Origin: Mariniradius saccharolyticus AK6
GTDB lineage: Bacteria; Bacteroidota; Bacteroidia; Cytophagales; Cyclobacteriaceae
Direction of reading: 5' to 3'
Assembly: GCF_000330725.2 (NCBI RefSeq)
Contig: NZ_AMZY02000020.1
Coordinates: forward strand, 186,001-250,000
Length of the DNA: 64,000 nucleotides
Shown: one piece after another, positions 1 to 9,143 of the stretch
Layout of the letters: the number at the start of each line of letters is the position of its first letter
How positions within the stretch are numbered: the first letter of the stretch is position 1
The notes under the pieces: model-generated
Seen by the model: the letters and a program-made list of their open reading frames with translations, nothing else
Database searches by the model: none
Told to the model about the DNA's origin: nothing
Translations under genes and position numbers: made by a program

Positions 1-433
1 CATGCTGATCGAGGATATCATCAGCTTAATGCCAGCCAATCCCCTCCGGGGCAAGAACCTCGATGAGTTTGGCCCGAGGTTTCCGGACATGAGCGAGCCT
101 TTTTGTAGTACTTGGATGAAACAGGCAATAGGCGAAGCTGAAAATCAAAACATTAATCTCAGGAAAGGTACCTATGTGGGTCTTACCGGTCCCAAACTGG
201 AAACAAAAGCGGAGATCAACTATTGTCGATTGATTGGTGGGGACGCCGTCGGCATGAGTACGGTATCAGAAGTCATTGCCGCCAACCACATGGGAATCAA
301 GGTTTTGGGATTTTCTGTCATTACCAATGAAAGTATTCCCAAAGTCAAAAAGGAGTTCACCCACGAAGAAGTGGTCGATGTGGCGAACAAGGCGGGGGCT
401 ACGCTCGCAAAATTGATAAAACGTGTATTGTGA
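1..433 (+). CDS. punA: Purine nucleoside phosphorylase, C-terminal part (cut by window start)
   Basis: Phosphorolysis of inosine/guanosine to the free base and ribose-1-phosphate, part of cytoplasmic purine salvage. About 144 residues are visible, the C-terminal half of the trimeric class I family. The block GPKLETKAEI followed by GGDAVGMSTVSEVIAA matches the base- and phosphate-binding region of that family, and the Asn of the ITNES segment fits the purine-contacting Asn. The frame is open to base 1, so the true start lies outside the window. It faces the Uma2-type gene tail to tail with 8 bp between the stops. The family call is firm; substrate range (inosine/guanosine rather than methylthioadenosine) is inferred from the motif style. 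Confidence 0.9.
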   Translation, partial: MLIEDIISLMPANPLRGKNLDEFGPRFPDMSEPFCSTWMKQAIGEAENQNINLRKGTYVGLTGPKLETKAEINYCRLIGGDAVGMSTVSEVIAANHMGIKVLGFSVITNESIPKVKKEFTHEEVVDVANKAGATLAKLIKRVL

Positions 434-441
434 GTGATTTT

Positions 442-1053
442 TTACTGCAGGTTTGCAAATACCTCATCCAGATCCAATTCAAAACCGGGTACTGCGGCCG
501 ATTGGACTCTGTCACCGAAGGTGAAAAAACGAGAGCCTTGGTATTTTCCGCTGACCAGTGAATAGATGATGAGTGTACATTCGCTTGGGTGGATAATCCA
601 GTATTCCTTCACTCCCGCTTCCTCGTACACCTCGTATTTGTTTTGAAGTTCTTTCCTGTTGTTTCCGGGAGAAAGGATTTCTACGATAAGATCGGGTGCA
701 CCCACACATCCCAATTCATCCAATTTACTTGGGTCGCATACCACGCAGATATCGGGTTGGACCACAGTGTCGATATCCTCGTTTTTCTTCGATTTGACGG
801 GGAGCCGAACGTCGAACGGAGCGCCATAGACCTTACAAGGTCGATTTTCGAGAAAGAAATAGATCTTTGAAAATATGCGTCCAAAGATTTCTTGATGAAC
901 TCTTTTTGGCGCCGCCGCTTGCCGAAAAACCTTTCCTTTTATCAGTTCCACCATTTCACCGAACTGCCAGCTAAGGTAGTCGGCATAGCTGTACCTTCCA
1001 TATTCCGTAAATGGTTCCTTGACTTGGTTCTTGACGTCATCTTCTTCCATCAT
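442..1053 (-). CDS. Uma2-family putative restriction-type endonuclease (DUF820)
   Basis: A 203-residue protein of the Uma2/DUF820 family, which has a PD-(D/E)XK nuclease fold but no settled cellular role. The conserved blocks are in order: an N-terminal segment with ELIKGKVF, then VVQPDICVVCD, PDLIVEILSPGN, a Lys-rich turn, and YEEAGVKEYWIIHP. The Asp of QPDI, the Glu of VEIL and the following Lys residues fit the expected catalytic set. Start: two adjacent ATG codons (1053 or 1050). It is a single gene; no partner methylase or toxin-like gene lies next to it. Members occur in many copies in cyanobacteria and Bacteroidota; activity is inferred from the fold only. Confidence 0.85.
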   Translation of the reverse strand: MMEEDDVKNQVKEPFTEYGRYSYADYLSWQFGEMVELIKGKVFRQAAAPKRVHQEIFGRIFSKIYFFLENRPCKVYGAPFDVRLPVKSKKNEDIDTVVQPDICVVCDPSKLDELGCVGAPDLIVEILSPGNNRKELQNKYEVYEEAGVKEYWIIHPSECTLIIYSLVSGKYQGSRFFTFGDRVQSAAVPGFELDLDEVFANLQ

Positions 1054-1113
1054 GCCAAAATACTTAAAAATCAGTCTTTGAAAAAGAACCTATTCGGAGA
1101 TTTCGGGATCTGG

Positions 1114-2448
1114 TCAGGATACCAATTTTTCATTTTCCTGAAATATGATCCCCTCGGATTCCAATGAATGCAGAATCGGTTCGTAGATCTCTTTTTTTAC
1201 TGGGATGAAAAGTCCGCGGATTTTGATTTTGCCATCCAGAAATAGGTCGGCAGCAATTGCAAGCGGCAATCCTACTGTTTTGGCCATGGCGGTGTGGGTT
1301 TCATTTTCGCCAAAACATGAAAGGCTTGATGTGATGCGCTTGATCCCCTTTTCCGTCTCGACTTCAAAAATATGCTGCATGACTATCATGTCTTTGTCCC
1401 GCTTTTCCAGTTGCCATTTTTCTTCCAAAATACCCTGCAAAACCGCAGCCGGGCTTCCTTCCATCACTGGCAGCAGTTCATCTGAAAACAGACCAAGCCA
1501 TCGAAGCTTGGAGAGGTCATCTGAAGATACTTTTGGTATGATGGCGCGAATGCGGTCTTCGGGGCCATATCCTCCATAGATTGGCAGAAACGCGGACAGG
1601 TAATCCTTTTTTGTGGCCATTTTTGGAAGTTCCATGAGATACGAATCGTCCGTCATGCCGAGTTGCACAAAGGTGTTCCAGGCCGAGCAATAACCGGTTC
1701 TCCTCAAGGTGCCTCGTAAAAGGGTCGGAATCGAATCGAGGCCATAGATTTTTCGATAGGCCAAAGAGTTGCGGTTGGCGTATCCTTCAAATTCCCCCAA
1801 ATCCTCGAAGTGAACCTTCTCAAGCCGGTTGAAAAGTTGGTGGTAGGGAATGTATTTCACCTGTTCCGATTCAATGTACTTCGCTACACCTTGGCCTGCC
1901 AAGACTACATTTCGCGGATTCCAAGTGAATTTGTATTTCCAGGGATTGGACTCGCTTGTAGGTGCCATTAACCCTCCGCAATAGGACTTGAATGAATGAA
2001 TGCGGTTGCCGGCCGCATGCTCCCTTTCGATGATTCTCATGGCAGACATGTGGTCGATTCCCGGATCCAAACCACATTCATTCAAGAAAAACAGGTTTTT
2101 TTCTTCTACCGCGCTTTTAAGTTTTCGCAGATCATCGGACTCATAGGAAGCTGTGAGCAAATGCACACCAAATTGGATACAATCCTGCGCTATGATGGGG
2201 TGGAAGGGGGGCGGCAACATGGATATTACCAAGTCATTGCTGGAAATTAGCTGAGCTCGCTCTGCTTGGTCATGGATATTGATGGAAACCGCTAGGCCAT
2301 GTGGATGTCCTTTGATTTTTTCGGCTGCAAATTCTTGTCGGATATCGGCGACGGTGACCATTCTTTCCTTGGACTGCGCCGCATGAAGCAGATATTCGAT
2401 CAAGTAAATGGAGGATTTTCCGGCGCCTAGAATCAGGATGTTTTGCAT
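1114..2448 (-). CDS. Saccharopine dehydrogenase family protein
   Basis: A 444-residue NAD(P)-dependent oxidoreductase of the saccharopine dehydrogenase/Lys9 type. In lysine breakdown this enzyme splits saccharopine to glutamate and aminoadipate semialdehyde. The N-terminal Rossmann motif ILGAGKSSIYL (about residues 5-15) binds the cofactor; LLTASYESDDL and the signature ECGLDPGIDHMSAM (about 123-136) are typical, and the C-terminal half carries the catalytic/dimer domain. It starts at an ATG and is divergent from cdd, sharing a 136-bp upstream region. The family is clear. The exact substrate is inferred, because related proteins act in polyamine or other opine-type pathways. No second lysine-degradation gene is beside it. 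Confidence 0.82.
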   Translation of the reverse strand: MQNILILGAGKSSIYLIEYLLHAAQSKERMVTVADIRQEFAAEKIKGHPHGLAVSINIHDQAERAQLISSNDLVISMLPPPFHPIIAQDCIQFGVHLLTASYESDDLRKLKSAVEEKNLFFLNECGLDPGIDHMSAMRIIEREHAAGNRIHSFKSYCGGLMAPTSESNPWKYKFTWNPRNVVLAGQGVAKYIESEQVKYIPYHQLFNRLEKVHFEDLGEFEGYANRNSLAYRKIYGLDSIPTLLRGTLRRTGYCSAWNTFVQLGMTDDSYLMELPKMATKKDYLSAFLPIYGGYGPEDRIRAIIPKVSSDDLSKLRWLGLFSDELLPVMEGSPAAVLQGILEEKWQLEKRDKDMIVMQHIFEVETEKGIKRITSSLSCFGENETHTAMAKTVGLPLAIAADLFLDGKIKIRGLFIPVKKEIYEPILHSLESEGIIFQENEKLVS

Positions 2449-2584
2449 GGGTCCAAAGACTGGGAATTTCCTCCAAGTTGGGAAAAAAAGGGTGAAGGAT
2501 AAAAATCGGAAGCCATAAAATTATGGGAGGACAACAAGTGAAAGTATTTTTTTGTTAATTGAAGTGATCTTTAGAAATCACCCG

Positions 2585-3061
2585 ATGGCAAAAAAAATCA
2601 ATGTACAGGTATCCTTGGACCTAATTGAGCCACAGGATTGGTCCGAAATGGAAAAGGAACTGATATCGCGGGCGAAAACTGCTGCGGAAAGGGCACACGC
2701 TCCCTATTCTAATTTTTTGGTTGGGGCTTCGTTATTGCTTGAAAACGGTGCTATTTTTGAAGGAAACAATCAGGAAAACGTTTCGTTTCCAGTCGGAGTA
2801 TGCGCGGAGAGGTCCCTTTTGAGTTTCGTGGTCGGGAATTTCCCGAATGTCAGACCTTTGAAATTGGCTATCGCAGCGAAGAAGCGAGAGGGTGCTTCGT
2901 ATGCATTTGTGACGCCTTGTGGCTCATGCAGGCAGACGATCAATGAGTACGAAATAATGTTTGGCAAACCAATCGAGATTCTGATGCTACATGAAAATGG
3001 ATCAATATTAAGGGCATCAAGCATCAAGGAGCTGTTGCCATTTAGTTTTGATAGTTTTTGA
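2585..3061 (+). CDS. cdd: Cytidine deaminase
   Basis: Zinc hydrolase that deaminates cytidine/deoxycytidine to uridine, in pyrimidine salvage. The 158-residue protein has the three-Cys zinc set: CAERSLL (Cys ligand plus catalytic Glu) and PCGSCRQ (two Cys ligands). HAPYSNFLVGASLL is the conserved N-terminal substrate segment. ATG at 2585 is chosen over an in-frame TTG at 2552, because the extra 11 residues are unlike the family. It is a little longer than the usual 130-140 residues, mostly at the N terminus. The next gene starts 6 bp after its stop, so the two are likely co-transcribed. Confidence 0.93.
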   Translation: MAKKINVQVSLDLIEPQDWSEMEKELISRAKTAAERAHAPYSNFLVGASLLLENGAIFEGNNQENVSFPVGVCAERSLLSFVVGNFPNVRPLKLAIAAKKREGASYAFVTPCGSCRQTINEYEIMFGKPIEILMLHENGSILRASSIKELLPFSFDSF

Positions 3062-3067
3062 AATCCG

Positions 3068-3715
3068 ATGAAATCCACAGTAAAATACGAACACACAGCT
3101 TTCTACAGGACTTCCCATGTAGTCAAGAGAACCGAAAAGGAGATCGTTTTTGCGCTGCACGGATACGGTCAGCTGTCAGAGTTTTTCATGGCGAAACTGC
3201 AGCCCTTGTTTCAGGACGACCGGCTGATTGTGGTACCGGAGGCGACCAATTATTCTTATCTCAAGGGGTACACGGGAAGGATTGGTGCCAACTGGATGAC
3301 GAGCTATGAGCGTGAGGTCGCCATTGCAAACAACCATCGGTTTTTGAATGAAGTCTTCGATACTTTGATGTTTAAATTCAAAGAGCGGCCTAAAATAACC
3401 GTAATGGGTTTTTCCCAAGGTGCTGCGACAGCTTCTAGATGGGTCAGCCAACTACAGGTGCCGATAGACAGGCTTATTTTGTGGAGTGGTGGGTTTGCAC
3501 ACGACCTTGCTTTGGAACCGTTTGGTACCCAGGTCCAGGATGCTGAGGTTGTTTTGGTATGGGGAGACAAAGACGAAATGCTTACCCCGGAGGCATTCCA
3601 AAAACAAGATGAACTGATCAAACAAATTCCCGTAAAGGTGAAAAAAATCCAGTTCGATGGAGGACATGAGTTGGACAAGTCGACCTTGGAACAGCTCTTT
3701 GCGCCTCAATCCTAA
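3068..3715 (+). CDS. Alpha/beta-hydrolase, phospholipase/carboxylesterase type
   Basis: A 215-residue cytoplasmic esterase of the phospholipase/carboxylesterase (acyl-protein thioesterase-like) family. The nucleophile elbow GFSQG gives Ser116; VWGDKDEM supplies the acidic residue near 167-169, and GGHELD gives His200, completing the triad. ALHGYGQ near residue 30 is the oxyanion-loop region. There is no signal peptide. It begins 6 bp after cdd, so it is probably in that transcript, though the two roles have no obvious link. The natural substrate is unknown. Confidence 0.82.
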   Translation: MKSTVKYEHTAFYRTSHVVKRTEKEIVFALHGYGQLSEFFMAKLQPLFQDDRLIVVPEATNYSYLKGYTGRIGANWMTSYEREVAIANNHRFLNEVFDTLMFKFKERPKITVMGFSQGAATASRWVSQLQVPIDRLILWSGGFAHDLALEPFGTQVQDAEVVLVWGDKDEMLTPEAFQKQDELIKQIPVKVKKIQFDGGHELDKSTLEQLFAPQS

Positions 3716-3788
3716 GACCTATCTTAATTCAATAATTTGAAATAATCGACCAGTTAATTATTTTTCCAAAAAATTATCTCATCGCATA

Positions 3789-4229
3789 ATGCTTACCCTA
3801 TCAGAAAATGAAGTGGAGAGAATAGCGGCGCTGCTGCTAAAAGGAATGATTTGTTTTTACCAGTTGGATAACAAAAAAATCTACCACATCCCTGACGACG
3901 AGGACTATTTCAACTATGACCTCACCCCAGAGGAAGAGGATATATTGGACGAAATCGAAGACAACCCAGACAACTTTGCCGAGTTCACCAAAATGGAACT
4001 GAGCCAAGAGCATCAGGTGATGGAAAACTTTGCTGATAGGATCGTAAAAGAGCGCAATTTTCAGGATGAGCTTTTCAACGCGCTCAATAAACCAAAAGCA
4101 GCCACAGCGTTCAAATTTTTGGTGGACAATTCCGGTAAATATCGGGACCGCTGGATTGAGTTCAGATTGGACAAATACAAAGACTGGGTCAAGGAGCAGA
4201 TCGATAGCTTCAATTACTCGGAGGAGTAG
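3789..4229 (+). CDS. UPF0158 family protein
   Basis: A 146-residue, acidic, probably cytoplasmic protein of the UPF0158 family, whose function is not known. It carries the family's acidic centre (TPEEEDILDEIEDNPDNFAE) and the C-terminal pattern with FRLDKYKDWVKEQ. No catalytic motif, signal peptide or membrane segment is visible. It lies alone between the esterase and the convergent ABC permease (22 bp between stops). Confidence 0.75.
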   Translation: MLTLSENEVERIAALLLKGMICFYQLDNKKIYHIPDDEDYFNYDLTPEEEDILDEIEDNPDNFAEFTKMELSQEHQVMENFADRIVKERNFQDELFNALNKPKAATAFKFLVDNSGKYRDRWIEFRLDKYKDWVKEQIDSFNYSEE

Positions 4230-4251
4230 GCTCGCAAGTCAATTCTGGAAA

Positions 4252-5562
4252 TCAATGGCTTGATTTCAACCAGCGCCACAGTGTCTTGTAGCTGACTTTG
4301 GTGCCGTGCACCAAAATGCCGATTCGGTAAATTTTCGCCGCGAGCCATGTGCTGGCGAAGAATCCACCGACAAGTAGCCCCATTGACAGCAGCAGTTCCC
4401 AAAAAGGAACCCCATAGCTGATTCTGCCCATCATCCCTATAGGTGAGGTAAATGGGATGATCGAAAGCCAAAAGGATATTTGGCTATTTGGGTCATTGAG
4501 AACAAAAACAAAAAGTCCCATGTATCCAATGAGCAATGGGATTGTTACCGGGAACATGAATTGTTGGGCTTCGGATGGTGCGTCCACTGCCGCGCCTACC
4601 GCGGCAAAAAATGCTCCATAAAAAAGGTATCCTCCCAAGAAATAGAAGGTGAACGTAACAACCAATTTGAGAAAGTCGATTCCACTGATCACCTGAAGTA
4701 AGTCCTGCACGCCGCTTTGTTCCACCACCACATCTCCCATATCGGCATTAGCCATTTCAAAAGCCTGTTGTTGGGGCATTTGCATCCCGAAATAACCGAC
4801 CACGACGCTCGATATCGTTCCGATCAACACCACCCAGATCAGGAATTGGGTCAAACCTACCGCGCCGATGCCGATGATCTTCCCCATCATTAATTGGAAT
4901 GGACGTATAGACGAGACAAGGATTTCAATGATTCGGCTGGATTTTTCCTCGATTACACCTTGCATGATTTGGTTGCCATAGAGGAAAATGAAAACATAAA
5001 TCAGTATCCCTGCCAAAAAACCAATAGTGTAGTTGACTGTAGCATCCGTGATTTTTTCTTCGCCGCTTTCATCGAGGGTTATCGATCTGATGGAAACATC
5101 GGTACGGTAAGCATTGATGACTTCAGGCGATATTCCCGATTGAAAAAGGCGTTGCTCCTCGATTCGTTTTTTTAGGGCTGATTCCATCAACGTGATCAAG
5201 CCCATGTTGGCATTCTTTTCCCCAAAATAGGTAATCCCCGTGGGCTGGCTGAGTTCGATTTTTGGGATATACAAAAAACCAAACCTTTCTCCATCGATGA
5301 CCATTCGTTTGCCCTCTTCAGGATCGACCCTGGAGAAGGAAAATGCATACTGGTCGGAGCTTTCCAAGAAAAACATATTGTTTTCGTCAACCACCTCGAT
5401 GATTCTTAGGGAGTCGGTGTCAGTATCACTCGTCGCCAGCCAGAGAAATACACCCATGATGGCCGGGAAAATCAAAGGAGTGAGCAAGGTGGCCAACAAA
5501 AAAGATTTCTTTTGGACCCTTGACAAATATTCCCTTTGGATAACCAGCCAAACCTTATTCAT
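4252..5562 (-). CDS. ABC-2 type transporter permease (NatB-like)
   Basis: Integral membrane subunit of a two-gene ABC exporter. The 436-residue protein has one N-terminal membrane helix (about residues 21-43), a long extracytoplasmic region (about 45-175) and then five or six helices, the layout of the NatB/ABC-2 family that exports Na+ or other small molecules. Its start overlaps the ATPase stop by 8 bp, so the two are translationally coupled. The segment GNQIMQGVIEEKSSRIIEIL is the conserved cytoplasmic coupling helix of this family. The substrate cannot be told from the sequence. Confidence 0.85.
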   Translation of the reverse strand: MNKVWLVIQREYLSRVQKKSFLLATLLTPLIFPAIMGVFLWLATSDTDTDSLRIIEVVDENNMFFLESSDQYAFSFSRVDPEEGKRMVIDGERFGFLYIPKIELSQPTGITYFGEKNANMGLITLMESALKKRIEEQRLFQSGISPEVINAYRTDVSIRSITLDESGEEKITDATVNYTIGFLAGILIYVFIFLYGNQIMQGVIEEKSSRIIEILVSSIRPFQLMMGKIIGIGAVGLTQFLIWVVLIGTISSVVVGYFGMQMPQQQAFEMANADMGDVVVEQSGVQDLLQVISGIDFLKLVVTFTFYFLGGYLFYGAFFAAVGAAVDAPSEAQQFMFPVTIPLLIGYMGLFVFVLNDPNSQISFWLSIIPFTSPIGMMGRISYGVPFWELLLSMGLLVGGFFASTWLAAKIYRIGILVHGTKVSYKTLWRWLKSSH

Positions 5563-6454
5563 GGGTGTGTTTTTTTACTTGTTGGATAAAAATCTCTTCC
5601 ATGGTCGGCAATATCTCTTTGAATCCCACTACCTGTCCCAGAGCCATCAAGCGTGATAGCACCTCATTTGTGGTTTCTCCTTCGAGGGAAACATTGAATT
5701 CCGCTACCCCATCTTCAAATCTCAGTGGATCATATTGCAACGCATCTGGAGCATCTGTCTTCAACTGTACCTGAAACTGATTGGGGCGAAACGCCTGCTT
5801 GATATCGCGAAGTCTGCCGTCGAGGATTTTTTCAGATCGGTAAATCATCGCAATTTGATCACAAAGCTGTTCTACCGACTCCATGCGGTGGGTGGAAATC
5901 ACCAGTGTGGTTCCTTTTTCCTTCAACTCCAATATTTCGTTTCGAATAATTTCCGCATTCACCGGGTCAAACCCTGAGAACGGCTCGTCCAATATCAGCA
6001 GTTCTGGCTCATGGATCACCGTGGTGATGAATTGGACTTTTTGAGCCATCCCTTTCGAAAGGTCATCGATTCTTTTTTCTTGCCAGGACAGTATATCAAG
6101 TTTTTTCAGCCAAAATTGGACCTTATCGTTGGCGATTGGGCCTGGCATTCCCTTGAGTTTTGCAAAATACCGTAACTGGTCGCCGACTTTCATTTTCTTG
6201 TAGAGGCCGCGCTCCTCCGGCAAATAGCCGATTTTTGCGATATGGTGCGGACTTAGCGGGGAGTCGTTGAACAGGATCACTCCGGAATCAGCCTCAATAA
6301 TTTGATTGATGATGCGTATCAAAGTTGTCTTTCCGGCTCCATTGGGACCTAAAAGCCCAAAGATACTTCCGCGGGGGATTTCTAGGGAAATGTTGCTAAG
6401 CGCTTTGGTGTTCCCGTATCTTTTCGAAAGGTTTTGGATACTTAAAATGGACAA
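5555..6454 (-). CDS. ABC transporter ATP-binding protein (NatA-like)
   Basis: ATPase subunit of the exporter with the downstream permease. Within 299 residues are Walker A (GPNGAGKTT, about 36-44), a signature loop LSKGMAQK that departs from the common LSGGQ, Walker B LLILDEPFSG, and the switch His in ISTHRM. The last 80 residues form the extra C-terminal domain seen in NatA and related drug/Na+ exporters. The start codon is TTG at 6454; no upstream ATG is available. It overlaps the permease by 8 bp and follows the exported toast-rack-like gene by 40 bp, so the three may share a transcript. Confidence 0.88.
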   Translation of the reverse strand: MSILSIQNLSKRYGNTKALSNISLEIPRGSIFGLLGPNGAGKTTLIRIINQIIEADSGVILFNDSPLSPHHIAKIGYLPEERGLYKKMKVGDQLRYFAKLKGMPGPIANDKVQFWLKKLDILSWQEKRIDDLSKGMAQKVQFITTVIHEPELLILDEPFSGFDPVNAEIIRNEILELKEKGTTLVISTHRMESVEQLCDQIAMIYRSEKILDGRLRDIKQAFRPNQFQVQLKTDAPDALQYDPLRFEDGVAEFNVSLEGETTNEVLSRLMALGQVVGFKEILPTMEEIFIQQVKKHTHE

Positions 6455-6494
6455 GTGTAGGAAGTTTTGCTAAAAATAGGGAAAAGGCAACAAA

Positions 6495-7382
6495 TTATTT
6501 CAGGGTGACCGAGCCTACCGACACGTCGATGTTGAATGTCATCAGATTCTTGCTGTTTTGTTGATAGGACCTGCTGACATAGGTTTTTTCCCCAATTTCC
6601 TTTAGGTTTTTTGGGACATAGGTCCTACACATAGCGGTAGACTTGATCTTGACGATATATGGTTGGGATTCGTCAGGTAGAAGGACCTCTACTTTTCCGG
6701 CACCGACGGTCGCTTGGACATTGCAGCCTTCGCTCATTTTTCCGGAAAATGACAAATTGATTGTCCCATAATTCGATTCGAAGATCATTTCCTTCGCATT
6801 GGTCAGGTTCAGGTTGGCCGCGTTTACGTTTCCCATATTGATACTGACTTTCATGGTATCCATCCGCACAGAGTTGGGGAAATTCTTCAGATAGTCCAAA
6901 TTGATATCCGCACTGGTGGATTTGATAATGCAATTTGAAACGGGCAAATGTGATAAGTCAAAGGTAGCGGCACCTATACCGAAATAAAAATTGAGGTTGT
7001 AGAGAAAATGTGAGTTGAGGTTGACTTGCCATCGGTGGTCAAAGTCATCGTTGGAAGAAGAAAACAGCTTGTGGGAAAGGCTTTTTCCAAGGTTTTCGGA
7101 TTCCACATTCCTATGGGTGATGTGGGTGTCCAAAACCTTGTCCTTGATTTCGTAGGAAAATGAAGGGAGTATATTCACCTTGGAAAGTTCGGAGTGAATG
7201 TGTACCGGCTGATCCATCATCCTTCGTTGGACATCGGTGATACCTTTATAAACGTTGAAATCCAATCTAACGAGATTGAACCCATGCTTTTCGTCCACTT
7301 TGAAGTCCTTAATAATTTGGGCAGTGGAATGGGACAAAACTCCAGAAACCAAGCCAATTAGTAGGCAAATTCTTTTAAGCAT
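6495..7382 (-). CDS. Exported protein with toast-rack/DUF4097-like beta repeats
   Basis: A 295-residue protein with a signal peptide (MLKRICLLIGLVSGVLSHSTAQ, cut expected after AQ). The second half (about 120-290) has short repeating strands with small-residue turns (GIGAATFDLSHL, NMGNVNAANLNL, TVGAGKVEVLLP), the style of right-handed beta folds in DUF4097/toast-rack adhesin-like domains. It is probably a periplasmic or surface-exposed envelope protein. It lies between the dnaJ terminator and the NatA-like gene on the same strand. No catalytic residues are visible and the function is unknown. Confidence 0.6.
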   Translation of the reverse strand: MLKRICLLIGLVSGVLSHSTAQIIKDFKVDEKHGFNLVRLDFNVYKGITDVQRRMMDQPVHIHSELSKVNILPSFSYEIKDKVLDTHITHRNVESENLGKSLSHKLFSSSNDDFDHRWQVNLNSHFLYNLNFYFGIGAATFDLSHLPVSNCIIKSTSADINLDYLKNFPNSVRMDTMKVSINMGNVNAANLNLTNAKEMIFESNYGTINLSFSGKMSEGCNVQATVGAGKVEVLLPDESQPYIVKIKSTAMCRTYVPKNLKEIGEKTYVSRSYQQNSKNLMTFNIDVSVGSVTLK

Positions 7383-7423
7383 ACGGGTTAGGGTACGGCA
7401 ATCAAGCTAAAAGGTTATTAAAG

Positions 7424-7453
7424 GTATAAAAAAAGCCGGATTTTCATCCGGCT
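7424..7453 (-). terminator. Rho-independent terminator after dnaJ
   Basis: On the minus strand, AGCCGGAT, a GAAA tetraloop and ATCCGGCT are followed by seven T. It sits 8 bp past the dnaJ stop and separates grpE-dnaJ from the next gene. Confidence 0.92.
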
Positions 7454-7460
7454 CCAAATC

Positions 7461-8567
7461 TTAAAAGAATTCTTTCATCTTGTCGAAGAAGCTTTTTTCA
7501 GACTTCCCTGGGTCAGGCTTGAAATTCTCGCTGTTTTTGAGCCCTTCCAGGATTTGTCTTTCTTCCCTCGAAAGTTGTTTTGGGGTCCAAACATTGACTT
7601 GGATCAATTGGTCTCCCCGGCTGTACCCGTTGATATCCCTGATGCCTTTGCCTTTTAGGCGGAGCATCTTTCCACTTTGTGTTCCAGGATCGATTTTGAT
7701 TTTTACTTTGCCGTCGATAGTTGGCACCTCGACTTGAGATCCGAGCGCAGCATCCATGAAACTGATGTACAGTTCAAATATGACGTCATTTCCATTCCGT
7801 TGCAGCACATCGTCGTCGACCTCTTCGATCAAAATGAGTAGATCGCCTGGAATTCCGCCGGCTGTTTCGTTGCCTTTTCCCGACATGCTGAGCTGCATAC
7901 CGTCGGCTACTCCAGCGGGGATATTGATAGAAATCACTTCCTCTCTGATAATCAATCCATTGCTATCGGCCTCAGCGGGTTTTCTGTCCACGATTTGTCC
8001 GTTGCCACCGCATACATGGCAGGTACTGGCGGACACCATTTGACCAAGCATCGTGTTGACGACTTTCTTGATTTGGCCAGAGCCTTGGCAGGTAGAGCAG
8101 GTTTTGAAGGTGACACCCTCAGCCAATACCTGACGTTTGACTTTGATTTTCTTCTCAACACCATTTGCAATTTCTTTCAGGTTAAGTTTCAACTTCACCC
8201 TAAGATTGGTGCCTTTTTTGGTTCTTCTGCCACCCCGGCCACCGCCAAAGAAGGATTCAAAACCACCGCCGCCGAATATGTCGCCAAACTGGGAGAAGAT
8301 ATCTTCCATGTTCATGCCGCCTCCACCAAATCCACCATTTCCTCCAAGACCTTGGTGGCCAAATTGGTCGTATCGCTGACGTTTTTCGGGGTTGCTGAGC
8401 ACTTCGTATGCTTCTGCCGCTTCTTTGAATTTTTCTTCAGCCTCGGGGTTGTCCGGGTTTTTGTCCGGATGGTACTGAATGGCTAGTTTCCGGTAGGCTT
8501 TTTTGATCTCCTCCGGTGTGGCGCTTTTCGTCACGCCAAGTATTTCGTAATAATCTCTTTTTGCCAT
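7461..8567 (-). CDS. dnaJ: Chaperone protein DnaJ (one zinc centre only)
   Basis: Hsp40 co-chaperone that presents unfolded clients to DnaK and stimulates its ATPase. The 368 residues show the J domain with HPD at 33-35, a Gly/Phe-rich stretch (about 70-115), a shortened zinc domain, and the two C-terminal beta-sandwich client domains. Only two CxxCxGxG units are present (Cys157/160 and Cys183/186), where the classic protein has four. They correspond to motifs 2 and 3, which build zinc centre II; motifs 1 and 4 (centre I) are replaced by non-Cys sequence. It starts 6 bp after grpE and ends in a strong terminator. The length and domains otherwise fit DnaJ rather than CbpA. Confidence 0.95.
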   Translation of the reverse strand: MAKRDYYEILGVTKSATPEEIKKAYRKLAIQYHPDKNPDNPEAEEKFKEAAEAYEVLSNPEKRQRYDQFGHQGLGGNGGFGGGGMNMEDIFSQFGDIFGGGGFESFFGGGRGGRRTKKGTNLRVKLKLNLKEIANGVEKKIKVKRQVLAEGVTFKTCSTCQGSGQIKKVVNTMLGQMVSASTCHVCGGNGQIVDRKPAEADSNGLIIREEVISINIPAGVADGMQLSMSGKGNETAGGIPGDLLILIEEVDDDVLQRNGNDVIFELYISFMDAALGSQVEVPTIDGKVKIKIDPGTQSGKMLRLKGKGIRDINGYSRGDQLIQVNVWTPKQLSREERQILEGLKNSENFKPDPGKSEKSFFDKMKEFF

Positions 8568-8573
8568 ATCTGA

Positions 8574-9143
8574 TTATGCTCCTGTCACAACTTTGGCATA
8601 CCTAATTACTTTGTCACCCAAGGTATATCCTTTTTCCAATACGTCTATGACCTTTCCTTTCATCTCATCAGAGGGGGACGGAATTTGAGTGATCGCTTCC
8701 TGGGTCTCAGGATCGAAAGGTTTGCCGACCAATCCGTCCATTGCCTTCAAACCTTTGTACTCCAGCACCCTTACAAGCTTGTGGAACACCAAATGGTTTC
8801 CTTCCCGGACCTTTGCTCCGTCGGATTCGTTTTCACTTGCTTTGAAAGCGCGCTCAAAATCATCCACCACGGGAATGATTTCCTTAATTACTTCCTCGGA
8901 TGCGGTTTTTATAAGGTCGATCCGCTCCTTGGCGGTCCTACGTCTGAAATTTTCAAATTCAGAATAGAGCCTTAAATATTTGTCTTTTAGGTCGTTGATT
9001 TCTTGCTGCAGTTTTTGCTCCGAAGATTCCGTTGTCTTTGAAAATGCTTCATGATTTCCTTCTTCCTGGATGTTGCCTTCTGCTTGGTTTTCAATGTTTT
9101 CCGAAGCGATACTTTCTTCTTTGATGACCTCTTTATCCTCCAT
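8574..9143 (-). CDS. grpE: Nucleotide exchange factor GrpE
   Basis: Releases ADP from DnaK in the Hsp70 cycle. The 189-residue protein has a variable acidic N terminus (about 1-40), a long coiled coil (about 40-100, with LRLYSEFENFRRRTAKER, the conserved dimer helix), and the C-terminal beta domain ending in LGDKVIRYAKVVTG. It is first in a two-gene operon with dnaJ. dnaK is not in the window. The 195-bp upstream region has no perfect TAnnTTTG box; a TGGCAA-type element is discussed in the findings. Confidence 0.95.
   Translation of the reverse strand: MEDKEVIKEESIASENIENQAEGNIQEEGNHEAFSKTTESSEQKLQQEINDLKDKYLRLYSEFENFRRRTAKERIDLIKTASEEVIKEIIPVVDDFERAFKASENESDGAKVREGNHLVFHKLVRVLEYKGLKAMDGLVGKPFDPETQEAITQIPSPSDEMKGKVIDVLEKGYTLGDKVIRYAKVVTGA

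Noticed and set aside
442-1053. Restriction or defence island around the Uma2-type gene
   Set aside because: The flanks are metabolic genes (punA, saccharopine dehydrogenase) with no methylase, helicase, integrase or toxin-like gene.
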